A stretch of DNA of 64,000 bases. Source: Candidatus Dormiibacterota bacterium (GTDB taxonomy: Bacteria > Vulcanimicrobiota > Vulcanimicrobiia > Vulcanimicrobiales > Vulcanimicrobiaceae). Numbering within the stretch: the first letter of the stretch is position 1; each line of letters starts with the position of its first letter. The position numbers were made by a program, and so were the translations under genes. The notes below the pieces were generated by a model, which did not search any database, was not told the DNA's origin, and saw nothing but the letters and a program-made list of their open reading frames with translations. Shown here one piece after another: positions 38,991-46,888 of the stretch. The DNA lies in NCBI GenBank assembly GCA_035532035.1, contig DATKRS010000029.1, positions 124,001-188,000 on the forward strand, given 5' to 3'.

Positions 38991-39718
38991 CCCGTATCTA
39001 TCACACCTCCGATCTGCACGATCGCCGGGGTTTTGCGCCGCAGTTGGAGCGTCTGCGCGCCGAGCGCCCGGGATATCTCTTCGATTGCGGCGACTCGCTG
39101 CGCGGCAGCCAAACTGTCTACCACCGGCGCGAGCCGATCCTTGCGGAGATCGACCGTGCCGGATACGACGCGCAAGCAATCGGGAATCGAGAGTTCCATT
39201 ATTTCTATCCGCTCTTGCGCGCTCGCGCGCGCGCGATGCGCCACCCGCTCGTATGCACGAATCTGCGCGACACGAAGGGACGCGCGCTGCCGTTCGTGCC
39301 GTCGCTCGTGCTAGGAGGCGACGCCGGGCCTCGCGTGCACGTTTTGGGCTTGCTGATCATGCAGTATCCGGTCGCAAGCCCCTGGGAGCGCGTCTTCGGC
39401 TGGCGCTTCCTGCTGCCGGCGGACGCGATTGCGCCGTACGCGGCGAGGGTTCCCGAGGATGAAGCACTTATCGTCCTCTCCCACGTCGGCCTCCGTCTCG
39501 ATCGCGCGCTTGCGGCCGCGGTCCCGCGCATCGATCTCATTCTGGGTGGTCACAGTCACGATACGCTCTTCGAGCCGGAGTACGTCGGCGACGTACCGAT
39601 CGTTCATGCCGGGCCGTACGGGCGATACGTGTCTCGAACCGAGCTCGAATACGACGCCGCGAGCCGGCGGCATCGCGTTGCACGGTTCGATCTACTGCCG
39701 CTCTTGGGTGCGCCGTAG
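38987..39718 (+). CDS. Calcineurin-like metallophosphoesterase, possible LpxH/LpxG-type enzyme
   Basis: 243 residues, no signal peptide, so cytosolic. All five metallophosphoesterase blocks are present: HTSDLHD (Asp9, His11), FDCGDS (Asp36), GNRE (Asn67), SHVG (His166) and GGHSHD (His189, His191). The pattern looks closest to the UshA/5'-nucleotidase catalytic domain. It overlaps lpxB by four bases (ATGA). In the lipid A pathway the step between LpxD and LpxB needs a UDP-diacylglucosamine pyrophosphatase: LpxH and LpxG are metallophosphoesterases and LpxI is unrelated; none is otherwise visible in this cluster. The role as that enzyme is inference. Confidence 0.8.
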   Translation: MTRIYHTSDLHDRRGFAPQLERLRAERPGYLFDCGDSLRGSQTVYHRREPILAEIDRAGYDAQAIGNREFHYFYPLLRARARAMRHPLVCTNLRDTKGRALPFVPSLVLGGDAGPRVHVLGLLIMQYPVASPWERVFGWRFLLPADAIAPYAARVPEDEALIVLSHVGLRLDRALAAAVPRIDLILGGHSHDTLFEPEYVGDVPIVHAGPYGRYVSRTELEYDAASRRHRVARFDLLPLLGAP

Positions 39719-39724
39719 CGAGGC

Positions 39725-40888
39725 ATGCGATTGCTATTCGTGAGCAACGGTCATGGGGAGATCGCGATTGCGGATCGCATCGCCGCGGAGCTGCGCGGCC
39801 TCGGCGAGGCGATCGAGATCGATCATCTCGCGCTCGTCGGAGACATCCCGGCGCGTCATGCGCGCGACGTCGGCCCGCGACGGCGAATGCCCAGCGGCGG
39901 TCTGATTGCCATGTTCAATCTTCCGAACATCCTGCGCGATCTTCGCGCCGGACTTCTCGGACTGACGCTGGAGCAATGGCGCTGGTTGCGTGCGTCGCAC
40001 GGACGGTACGATGCCGTCATTGCGACGGGCGACGCGTACGCATTGTGGATGGCGCTGCGCGCCAGGTCGCGTACCGTCTTCGTCGGGACGGCCAAGAGCG
40101 TGCTCACTGCGCGCTACGGCTTCGGAGAGCGCCGCGTCTTGCGACATGCGGATGAGGTCTTCGTGCGAGACGAAGCGACGGCCGACGACCTTCGCCGGCA
40201 CGGTGTTGCCGCAGAGGCGCCGGGAAACGTGATCGTCGATCTCTTCGCGGCGCCCGCGGAGGGCCCCACGCTCGCGCCGGCGATCGAGGGCTTCGACGTC
40301 GTCGTCGCGCTTCTGCCCGGAAGCCGAGCAGAAGCGTACGACAATGCGTCCTTTCTCATGGACGTGGTCGCAGCGGTCGCACGCGAACGCCCGGGAATCG
40401 GGGCGGTCCTCTCCCTCGCGCCGAACGTCGACGCGGCGCACATGGTCTCGGCGCTGACGCCAACCTACGCCGTGCGGCCGGCGCTGATGCCCGGCGTCCC
40501 ATTCGACGTCCTGAACGGTGGCCGCGTTCTGGCGCGCGCGTGGTGCGGCGACGTCGGCGCATTGCTGAACGGCAGCACCGTCGTGCTCGGGCAGGCGGGA
40601 ACGGCGAATGAAGCTGCGGTCGCTGCCGGGTTGCCCGTGCTCGCTGTCTCACGCGGTACGGACCGCGAACACGGATGGTACCGCCGCCGGCAGACGCAAC
40701 TGCTCGGCGATGCATTGGTGATGATCTCCGGCGATCTCGACTCGGCGGCCCGGGAGTTACGCGACATGCTCGACGACCCGCAGCGCCGAGCCCGGCTCGG
40801 GGAACTCGGACGCGAGCGTATGGGGCCGGCGGGCGGCGCTCGTCGCATCGCAGAGCGCATCGTTGCGCTCGCACGCGAGGCGGCGTAG
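39725..40888 (+). CDS. LpxB-like glycosyltransferase paralogue (TIGR03492-type)
   Basis: 387 residues with the layout of a GT-B enzyme related to LpxB: LLFVSNGHGE at the N-terminus (in place of GEPSGE), VIATGDAYALW, ALLPGSRAEAYDN and VLGQAGTANEAAVAAGLPV. Such proteins are known mainly as lipid-A-disaccharide-synthase-related proteins of unknown activity in cyanobacteria and Deinococcus relatives. It is 6 bases downstream of the metallophosphoesterase and within the lipid A gene run, so a role in surface glycolipid synthesis is likely but the substrate is unknown. Confidence 0.8.
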   Translation: MRLLFVSNGHGEIAIADRIAAELRGLGEAIEIDHLALVGDIPARHARDVGPRRRMPSGGLIAMFNLPNILRDLRAGLLGLTLEQWRWLRASHGRYDAVIATGDAYALWMALRARSRTVFVGTAKSVLTARYGFGERRVLRHADEVFVRDEATADDLRRHGVAAEAPGNVIVDLFAAPAEGPTLAPAIEGFDVVVALLPGSRAEAYDNASFLMDVVAAVARERPGIGAVLSLAPNVDAAHMVSALTPTYAVRPALMPGVPFDVLNGGRVLARAWCGDVGALLNGSTVVLGQAGTANEAAVAAGLPVLAVSRGTDREHGWYRRRQTQLLGDALVMISGDLDSAARELRDMLDDPQRRARLGELGRERMGPAGGARRIAERIVALAREAA

Positions 40889-40889
40889 A

Positions 40890-42101
40890 ATGCGCGTCTT
40901 TACCGCCGCTTCGTTTGCGCTCGTCAACGCGGCCGTACCGCTCTTCCCCGCGTTCATCATGCTGACGTACGTCCAGCCGCCCGGGATCTCGCTCGTTCCG
41001 GTCCCGGCTGCCGCAGCGCTGCTCGCACTGCTGGGCCTGCTCGGCGTTATCTTCCTCGTGCGGCTGTGGATGCCGCCGCGCGAAGCGCCGCCGACGCTAG
41101 TGCCGCTGCTCGCGTGGCTTGGCGCTGCGGTGCTCGCGGCGATTCTCGGCTTCGACCCGCGCGGCGGCGCAATCTTCATCGCGATCTTCGGACTCGGCGT
41201 CGTCTGGCATCTCTCGACGCTTCGGTATTACCGCGCGCCCGGCGTGGCGCGCGCCGTCGTCTGGTCGATGATGGCAACGTGCTTTGCAGCGTCGATTGCC
41301 GCCATAATAATGGTTGCGATTCGACGCCCCGTTGCGCAGTACGTCATCGGGCACGGACGAGCGATCGGAACCTTCGTCCTACCCGGGGAGCTTGCGGGTT
41401 ATCTCGTCGTGTTGCTGCCCATTGCGTACGGCGTCGCCGTAACGACGCGCAGCCGGGCACTCCGTCTCGCGTCGCTCTGCACGCTGCTCTGCGGAGCGAT
41501 TGCGTTCGCGCTGACGTTCTCGCGTGCGGGATGGATGGGGCTCGCTGCTGCGATCGCGTTCTTCGTTGCGATGCGTCGGCGCGCGTGGGGAACGGGGGTG
41601 CTTGCGGCGGCGGCAATCGTCATTGCCGGCCTTGGTGCGGTGCTCTTGCTCTTCAACGTCGCGCACAATCCCAGCGAGAACTATACGCGCATCTCGATTT
41701 GGCAGGCCGCGTTCCAGGTGATCGATCGCTTTCCGTTGACGGGCGTGGGGCCGTTTGAGTTCTCGCATCTCTACGCGCTCGTGCGCACTCCTGACGGAGA
41801 TGCGATCGCGTTTCACGCGCACAGCGTCTACCTCACGCTTCTCGCCGAGATCGGCATCGTCGGGTTCGCGGCGGCCCTCTGGACGTGGTGGCGCTTCGTC
41901 GCCGAGCTGCGCCGCCGCATCGAGTCGGCCGAGCCTCGACACGCCGTCATCGCGCTTGCCTGCGCGGCGGGACTCGCGGGGACGCTCGTGCAAGGGCTGA
42001 TCGATACCGTGAGTGTGGTGATCTTCGGATTATGGTTGCCGACGATGGCGTTTGCTTTGGCAGCGGCGCGCGACGGCCTGATGGAACGGGACGTGCCCTA
42101 G
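40890..42101 (+). CDS. O-antigen ligase/polymerase-like membrane protein
   Basis: 403 residues with about ten membrane helices and the Wzy_C/O-antigen ligase pattern: a stretch ending AFALTFSRAGWMGLAAAIAFF, then the periplasmic loop with the motif FHAHSVYLTLLAEIGIVGF, and the segment FPLTGVGPFEFSHLYA. WaaL/Wzy proteins join or polymerise O-antigen on lipid A-core. The ATG at 40890 is 1 base after the preceding stop. Whether it is ligase or polymerase cannot be told. Confidence 0.85.
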   Translation: MRVFTAASFALVNAAVPLFPAFIMLTYVQPPGISLVPVPAAAALLALLGLLGVIFLVRLWMPPREAPPTLVPLLAWLGAAVLAAILGFDPRGGAIFIAIFGLGVVWHLSTLRYYRAPGVARAVVWSMMATCFAASIAAIIMVAIRRPVAQYVIGHGRAIGTFVLPGELAGYLVVLLPIAYGVAVTTRSRALRLASLCTLLCGAIAFALTFSRAGWMGLAAAIAFFVAMRRRAWGTGVLAAAAIVIAGLGAVLLLFNVAHNPSENYTRISIWQAAFQVIDRFPLTGVGPFEFSHLYALVRTPDGDAIAFHAHSVYLTLLAEIGIVGFAAALWTWWRFVAELRRRIESAEPRHAVIALACAAGLAGTLVQGLIDTVSVVIFGLWLPTMAFALAAARDGLMERDVP

Positions 42102-42102
42102 C

Positions 42103-42645
42103 GTGCGCCGTACGATCGCTTTGCTCTGCGGAGCCGCTTGTTGGCTGTGTGCCTGCAGTCCGCACGGGCCCGCACCGGCCGCCTCTCCTCGACCCTCGGT
42201 CCATCGCGGCCGAGGACCGTGGCTGCACATTACCGGCACCGGGACGGCACGCCAGCCGGTACGATGGACGATGCGGCAGCGAAACAACCAAAAGGAGTAT
42301 GACCTGATCGCGCACTCGTACGAGAGCAGCGGTACGCAGGGAACCTCCGTGGCGACGTTCTTCCAGGTGCACGTCACCTTCTACGGCAAGGGCGGTGCGC
42401 GGCTCGCGGCGGACGCGTCCCGAGCAATCGTCGACGAGGCGCAGAACACGATCGTGCTTAACGACGCCGTTCGCGCGCGCACCGCCACCGGCATGACGCT
42501 GCGCTGCGATCGGCTGCGGTACGACCGGTCGACGCAGACGGTCCACGGCGAAGGGCACGTGGTCATCACGGACGGACATGGAATGCGCGCTACAGGCAAC
42601 AGCGTCGACACCGATATCACACTTACCAAGGCGAGGATGCAGTGA
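42103..42645 (+). CDS. lptC: LptC/OstA-like LPS export lipoprotein
   Basis: 180 residues. A signal peptide with cysteines at 15, 16 and 18 ends near LCACSPHG, so it is probably a lipoprotein. The rest is beta-jellyroll text of the LptA/LptC/OstA fold: RLAADASRAIVDEAQNTIVLN, LRCDRLRYDRSTQTVHGEGHVVIT and MRATGNSVDTDITLTKARM, which is closest to the LptC end motif. LptC links the LptBFG extractor to the LptA bridge. It overlaps lptB by four bases. An LptA assignment is possible. Confidence 0.78.
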   Translation: MRRTIALLCGAACWLCACSPHGPAPAASPRPSVHRGRGPWLHITGTGTARQPVRWTMRQRNNQKEYDLIAHSYESSGTQGTSVATFFQVHVTFYGKGGARLAADASRAIVDEAQNTIVLNDAVRARTATGMTLRCDRLRYDRSTQTVHGEGHVVITDGHGMRATGNSVDTDITLTKARMQ

Positions 42646-43382
42646 GCGAGAGGACGATACGCATCCGCGGTCTCGTCAAGCGGTACGGCGAGCGCACCGT
42701 GGTGAACGGTGTGAGCGCGGAGGTACATGTCGGCGAGGTCGTCGGACTGCTCGGGCCCAACGGCGCGGGGAAGACGACGACGTTCTACATGACCGTCGGG
42801 CTCGTCAAGCCCGACGGCGGCAGCGTGCTGCTCTTCGACGGCGAGAAGGAAATCGATTTGACGAGCCGGCCGATGTACGAGCGCGCCCGAAACAAGATCG
42901 GATACCTCGCGCAAGAGAACTCGATCTTCCGCCGGCTTTCGGTCGGCGACAACATTCGGTTGATTTGGGAACAGAGCGGCGTGTCGCACGACGAGCAAGA
43001 GCGCCGGCTCCCGGAACTGCTGGAAGAGTTCGGCTTGCGCGCGTTCGTCAACGCGCGTGGCGACGCGCTCTCCGGCGGAGAACGCAGGCGCGTCGAGGTG
43101 GCGAGGGCGCTCGCCATCGATCCGTCCTTCCTGCTGCTCGACGAGCCTTTCACCGGGATAGATCCCATCGCCGTCGCCGATATTCAAGCGATGATTCGGC
43201 AGCTACGCGATCGCGGCATCGGCGTGTTGATCACGGACCATCAGGTGCGCGAGACGTTAGCGATCGTCGACCGCGCCTACATCATGAACAATGGCCGCAT
43301 CGAAGTATCGGGCAGCGCGCAGGAGGTGCTCGACTCGCCGATCGCGCGCAAGTTCTATCTGGGCGAGAGCTTCCGGCTCTGA
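42642..43382 (+). CDS. lptB: LPS export ABC transporter ATP-binding protein LptB
   Basis: 246-residue ATPase. Walker A GPNGAGKTT (38-46), Q-loop in GYLAQENSIFRRLSV, signature LSGGERRR (142-149), Walker B LLLDEP and the switch His in ITDHQVRETL. YLAQE..IFR.L and ITDHQVRE are LptB hallmarks, and the next gene is its membrane partner. It powers extraction of LPS from the inner membrane. GTG start overlapping the lptC stop. Confidence 0.95.
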   Translation: MSERTIRIRGLVKRYGERTVVNGVSAEVHVGEVVGLLGPNGAGKTTTFYMTVGLVKPDGGSVLLFDGEKEIDLTSRPMYERARNKIGYLAQENSIFRRLSVGDNIRLIWEQSGVSHDEQERRLPELLEEFGLRAFVNARGDALSGGERRRVEVARALAIDPSFLLLDEPFTGIDPIAVADIQAMIRQLRDRGIGVLITDHQVRETLAIVDRAYIMNNGRIEVSGSAQEVLDSPIARKFYLGESFRL

Positions 43383-43396
43383 ACATCATCGGTACG

Positions 43397-44527
43397 TTGC
43401 CGCGCCTTCGCGCAGTCGTCGCGTTCAGACCGACGATTCTCGATCGATACATGCTCGCCGAGCTGGCCGCCCCGTTCGGCTTCGGGCTCTCCGCGTTCAC
43501 CCTCGTGTTCGCCGCGACGCAGATGCTGGCCACGGGACGCCTCGTCAGCGAGGACCACGTGCCTCTGTGGACGGCGGTCGGGCTCTTTCTCTGGCAGTTG
43601 CCGGGAGAGGTCGTGTTCGTCATCCCGATGGCGCTGCTGCTGGGGACGCTGCTCGCGATGCAGCGGCTTTCGGGTGACAGCGAGATCAACGCCATGAAGA
43701 CGAGCGGAATCACGTTTCCACGGATCATCGCGCCGCTGCTCTTTGCAGGGCTCGTGATGTCACTCGTCATGTACGCGCTCCAAGAAGGAGTCGTCCCCTT
43801 CGCGAACGACGAGGTCTCCGCGATCGAGACGACGGCCCTCAACCACACGAGCGCGTTCAATCGCGATCTGACCGTGTCGGCGCCGTTGCCCGGCGGCGGA
43901 CGCCAGGTAACGATCGCGACGGCCTACGAGCCGCATTCGCAGGCATTGCTGAACGTAACCCTGATCCAGTACGACCGCGCCGGCTCCCCGACGCAGATCA
44001 TCTTTGCTCAGCAAGCCGAGTTCGCGGCAAAAGAGTGGATCCTCCGCAATGCGAGCGCCTATCGCTTCAACGCCGATGGCTCGACGATTTCGGAGCCCAA
44101 CGTCCCCGAGCAGGAGGTCGATCTCGGGGAAAAGCCAACCGATATCGTCAAGCGGATTTCTCACGACGACCCACAACTGATGAGCCGCGCGCAAATCGCG
44201 AGCATCATCTCGACGGGTCAGCTGACGGAGACTGAGCTGCACAAGTACGTGACGGTGTATCAGGAAAAGCTCGCCCAGCCTTTCGCCTGCTTCGTGTTCG
44301 TCTTGATCGCCATTCCATTCGGGTTGCGCTCGTTCCGAGGGGGCGCAAGCGCGAGCCTCGGATTCGGCCTTGCGGTCGGGATCGTATTCGTCTATTACGT
44401 CGTGATGACGATCTTTTCGTACGTCGGCGAGGCGGTGATCTTTCTCGCGCCGCTGTGGGCGTGGATGCCAAACGTCATCTTCACGGCCATCGGCTTGGCA
44501 CGCGTTCGAAAGGCAGCGGCAATCTAG
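43397..44527 (+). CDS. LptF/LptG-family LPS export permease
   Basis: 376 residues from TTG 43397. Features of YjgP/YjgQ permeases: TILDRYMLAELAAPFGFGLSAF before helix 1, helices near FLWQLPGEVVFVIPMALLLGTLLAM, the coupling-helix region LSGDSEINAMKTSGI that contacts LptB, a periplasmic beta-jellyroll (about 145-265), and the last helices with IAIPFGLRSFRGGASASLGFG. Only one such gene is present, while E. coli needs an LptF-LptG pair. The start is uncertain: CTG 43379 overlaps the lptB stop (CTGA), TTG 43397 or ATG 43451 are the alternatives; none has a strong ribosome site. Confidence 0.88.
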   Translation: MPRLRAVVAFRPTILDRYMLAELAAPFGFGLSAFTLVFAATQMLATGRLVSEDHVPLWTAVGLFLWQLPGEVVFVIPMALLLGTLLAMQRLSGDSEINAMKTSGITFPRIIAPLLFAGLVMSLVMYALQEGVVPFANDEVSAIETTALNHTSAFNRDLTVSAPLPGGGRQVTIATAYEPHSQALLNVTLIQYDRAGSPTQIIFAQQAEFAAKEWILRNASAYRFNADGSTISEPNVPEQEVDLGEKPTDIVKRISHDDPQLMSRAQIASIISTGQLTETELHKYVTVYQEKLAQPFACFVFVLIAIPFGLRSFRGGASASLGFGLAVGIVFVYYVVMTIFSYVGEAVIFLAPLWAWMPNVIFTAIGLARVRKAAAI

Positions 44528-45474
44528 TGACGTGGGCTGATTTCATCCGCGGCGCGGGCGACATCGTCATTATCTTGGTCATCGCGGGCGGCGTCGCGTA
44601 CGTCGGCGATCGCGTCGGGCACCAAGTCGGGCGCCGGCGTCTGACGCTCTTCGGAATCCGTCCGCGGTACACGTCGACGATCATTGCCGTCGCGACGGGC
44701 GTCGTGATCGCCTTGGTCGTCACGCTCGTCGCGATCTTTGCGTCCCAACAGGTGAAGACGGCGTTCTTCCACCTTTCCGCGCTGAATGCCCAAATCGCGA
44801 CGTTGCAGCAACGCGAGCAACAGCTCGAGGCCAAGGTTACGAACGGCCGTCTCGTTCTTCCCACGGGCGAGCTCATCACCCCCTTCCGCCTCATCCTGCA
44901 GCGGGCGCAGTCCGAGGCCGTGCGCGAGCAGCAGCTCAAAGCCTTCTACATGGAAGCGGTCAAATACATCAACGCGACGTATCCCAGCTGGGGCCTGCGG
45001 CCCTATGTGGTACCGCACAACGTCGACAAGACGCTGCACGACTTCTTGAACGATGCCGCATTGCAGGCCGAGCTCTCGCAATCCAACGTGATGGTCACGG
45101 CCGTCTCGGACCAGAATCTCTTCGCCAACGACGCCTTCCGCTTTTCACTCAACGCGGTACCTGACGTGCGCGTCCTCTCGCGCGGGCAGCTCGTCGCGCA
45201 GATCGACATCCCGGGAAACAGCGGCGCCAATATCAACATCGCGTTACGCGAGCTGTTCGCGCACGTCACGATCAACGCCGAGTACGCGCACATGCCGACG
45301 TACTTGGCGACCTACGTGCAGCCGACGGAGCTGGTTCCCGACGTCTCGCAGATGCAGCAGATGCTCGGCCGCGGCGGACTCTACTACCTCACCGCATACG
45401 CAGCAGACGACATCTACCCGCACACGGGCGCGATCTCCATCGCGATCGTGCTCGTTCCGCAGAGGAGCAGGTGA
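44527..45474 (+). CDS. DUF3084-family membrane protein
   Basis: 315 residues from GTG 44527. The N-terminus has two helices with the DUF3084 pattern (VIAGGVAYVGDRVGHQVGRR, LTLFGIRPRYTS, then a second helix ending VAIFAS), a coiled-coil stretch (ALNAQIATLQQREQQLEAKV) and a mixed alpha/beta C-terminal domain. DUF3084 proteins are known from cyanobacteria and relatives and have no established function; the arrangement suggests a cell-envelope scaffold. It follows the lptF/G gene with a one-base overlap and overlaps the next gene by four bases. Confidence 0.78.
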   Translation: MTWADFIRGAGDIVIILVIAGGVAYVGDRVGHQVGRRRLTLFGIRPRYTSTIIAVATGVVIALVVTLVAIFASQQVKTAFFHLSALNAQIATLQQREQQLEAKVTNGRLVLPTGELITPFRLILQRAQSEAVREQQLKAFYMEAVKYINATYPSWGLRPYVVPHNVDKTLHDFLNDAALQAELSQSNVMVTAVSDQNLFANDAFRFSLNAVPDVRVLSRGQLVAQIDIPGNSGANINIALRELFAHVTINAEYAHMPTYLATYVQPTELVPDVSQMQQMLGRGGLYYLTAYAADDIYPHTGAISIAIVLVPQRSR

Positions 45475-45887
45475 GCGGGGTCCTCGGCATAGATCCGGGG
45501 ACGCGCAAAGCGGGATACGCACTGCTCGGCGATCGAGGGGTCGTTCTCGCACGAGGCATCGAGCCGGTCGACCGCCTGCACGGGCGCTTGGAAGCCCTTC
45601 TGCGGCAGCACCCCGTCGAAGTTCTCGCGCTCGGTGCCGGGACGAATGCTGGAAAGATCGCTGCGGCGCTCGCGCCTCTGGGGCTGCCGGTACGCCTCGT
45701 CGACGAACGGGAGACGACCCTGCGAGCCCGCCGGCTGTACTATGCTGAGAATCCGGCGCGAGGTCTCCAACGCTTGCTTCCCATGGGCTTGCGCTTCCCT
45801 CCGAGGCCGATCGACGACTACGCGGCGGAGATCATCGCTCGGCGCTGGGTCGCCTGCAACGAAGGCAAAACGGCCCAGCCGTCGTAG
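45471..45887 (+). CDS. RuvC/YqgF-like RNase H-fold nuclease
   Basis: 138 residues. The RNase H-fold start VLGIDPGTRKAGYALL carries Asp8, VDERETTLRARRLYY holds the family Glu region, and DDYAAEIIARR gives the C-terminal Asp pair, so the acidic centre seems complete. Closest by eye to YqgF/RuvX-type or RuvC-like resolvases; YqgF proteins process pre-16S rRNA. GTG start overlapping the DUF3084 stop. Why a nuclease is coupled to an envelope gene is unclear. Confidence 0.72.
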   Translation: MSGVLGIDPGTRKAGYALLGDRGVVLARGIEPVDRLHGRLEALLRQHPVEVLALGAGTNAGKIAAALAPLGLPVRLVDERETTLRARRLYYAENPARGLQRLLPMGLRFPPRPIDDYAAEIIARRWVACNEGKTAQPS

Positions 45888-45919
45888 ATTTCAGGCCCGG
45901 GGTGAGGGGAGGAGGAAAG

Positions 45920-46873
45920 ATGCGCCGGCTTATCGGCTCGCTGGTGATCGCAACGTTCGTCGTTGCGCCTGCCTGCGCGCGCGCCTCCACGCTCTTCTCG
46001 GCCACCCCCGACCTGCGCGCGACGCTGTTGATGCGCGTCTTCGGAGAGACGTCCGACGCACAGGCCCGGCTGGGCATTTCGAATCTCGACGCTCGCAGCG
46101 AGTCGCCGCTGCGCGCGGCGGCTTTCGTCGTCAGTATTACGAGCGCAGCGCAAACGGCCGTCGATGTACCTGTCCGAGCGCCAGCGGTCGTAGCGCACTT
46201 TCCCGCTGCTCCAGCGCAAGCGCTCACCTACGTCGTGAGCCGGCCTCCCGAGCCGCACCCCGGCGTTTCGATTCACGTGCCGGTGTCGGCGCCCGTAACC
46301 TCCGCCTATGAAGCGCTTCCCCCGACGCGCTTCGCGTCCGACGAACGCTCCGGCGCCTTCTCGTTCCCGAGCGTGTCGACGAGCAGCGTCCCCTCGTTCG
46401 TGACGCAGAGCGCGCTCGAGGGTACCTCGGCGCCAGGCTCGGGCCTCGCGCAGAACGTTCAGATACCGGTCTCCCTGCGGGTCGGCAATCTCCGCGTCTT
46501 GGCAGGCTTCAACGCCGCGTTCGGAACCACGCCGAACTCGGGTATCGACAACACGCTGCCCGTATTCGTCCCGAGCTACTCGGGCGTGAGCCGTTCCTCT
46601 GTAGGCGCCGCGTTCGCCGTCCCGGTGGCGCCGCGGCTGTTGCTCGGATTCGGATACAACACCGAACGCCTCATAACCGGTTATGGCGTACCGGCAACGG
46701 TAGAGGGGCTCGATGCTCGCAACGACACCTACACCGGTAACATCACCTTCCTCTTTCCGCGGCTCTCCAGCGCGCTTTCGTTCTCGGCGCAGCAATATCG
46801 CTATCAAGACAATCTCCTGCCTGCGGAGTTCACGCAGTTGCGCGAAAACCTCAACCTGACCGTCAAGTTCTAG
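45920..46873 (+). CDS. Secreted beta-rich protein, candidate outer-membrane barrel
   Basis: 317 residues. The ATG at 45920 has the strongest ribosome site in this area (GGGGAGGAGGAAAG). The signal peptide RRLIGSLVIATFVVAPACARAS is followed by a Ser/Val/Pro-rich region and, from about residue 185, alternating strands such as IPVSLRVGNLRVLAGFNAAFG, RLLLGFGYNTERLITGYG and TGNITFLFPRLSSALSFSAQQYRY, ending in Phe (NLTVKF), the usual last residue of BAM-inserted barrels. No family recognised. It could be a small barrel or an S-layer-linked protein. Confidence 0.65.
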   Translation: MRRLIGSLVIATFVVAPACARASTLFSATPDLRATLLMRVFGETSDAQARLGISNLDARSESPLRAAAFVVSITSAAQTAVDVPVRAPAVVAHFPAAPAQALTYVVSRPPEPHPGVSIHVPVSAPVTSAYEALPPTRFASDERSGAFSFPSVSTSSVPSFVTQSALEGTSAPGSGLAQNVQIPVSLRVGNLRVLAGFNAAFGTTPNSGIDNTLPVFVPSYSGVSRSSVGAAFAVPVAPRLLLGFGYNTERLITGYGVPATVEGLDARNDTYTGNITFLFPRLSSALSFSAQQYRYQDNLLPAEFTQLRENLNLTVKF

Positions 46874-46888
46874 CAGGCTAGGCGACGC

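Noticed and set aside
42578-43378. Long N-terminal extension of the lptF/G-family frame through lptB
   Set aside because: The frame happens to stay open across lptB but reads Arg-rich nonsense; the permease begins near TILDRY.
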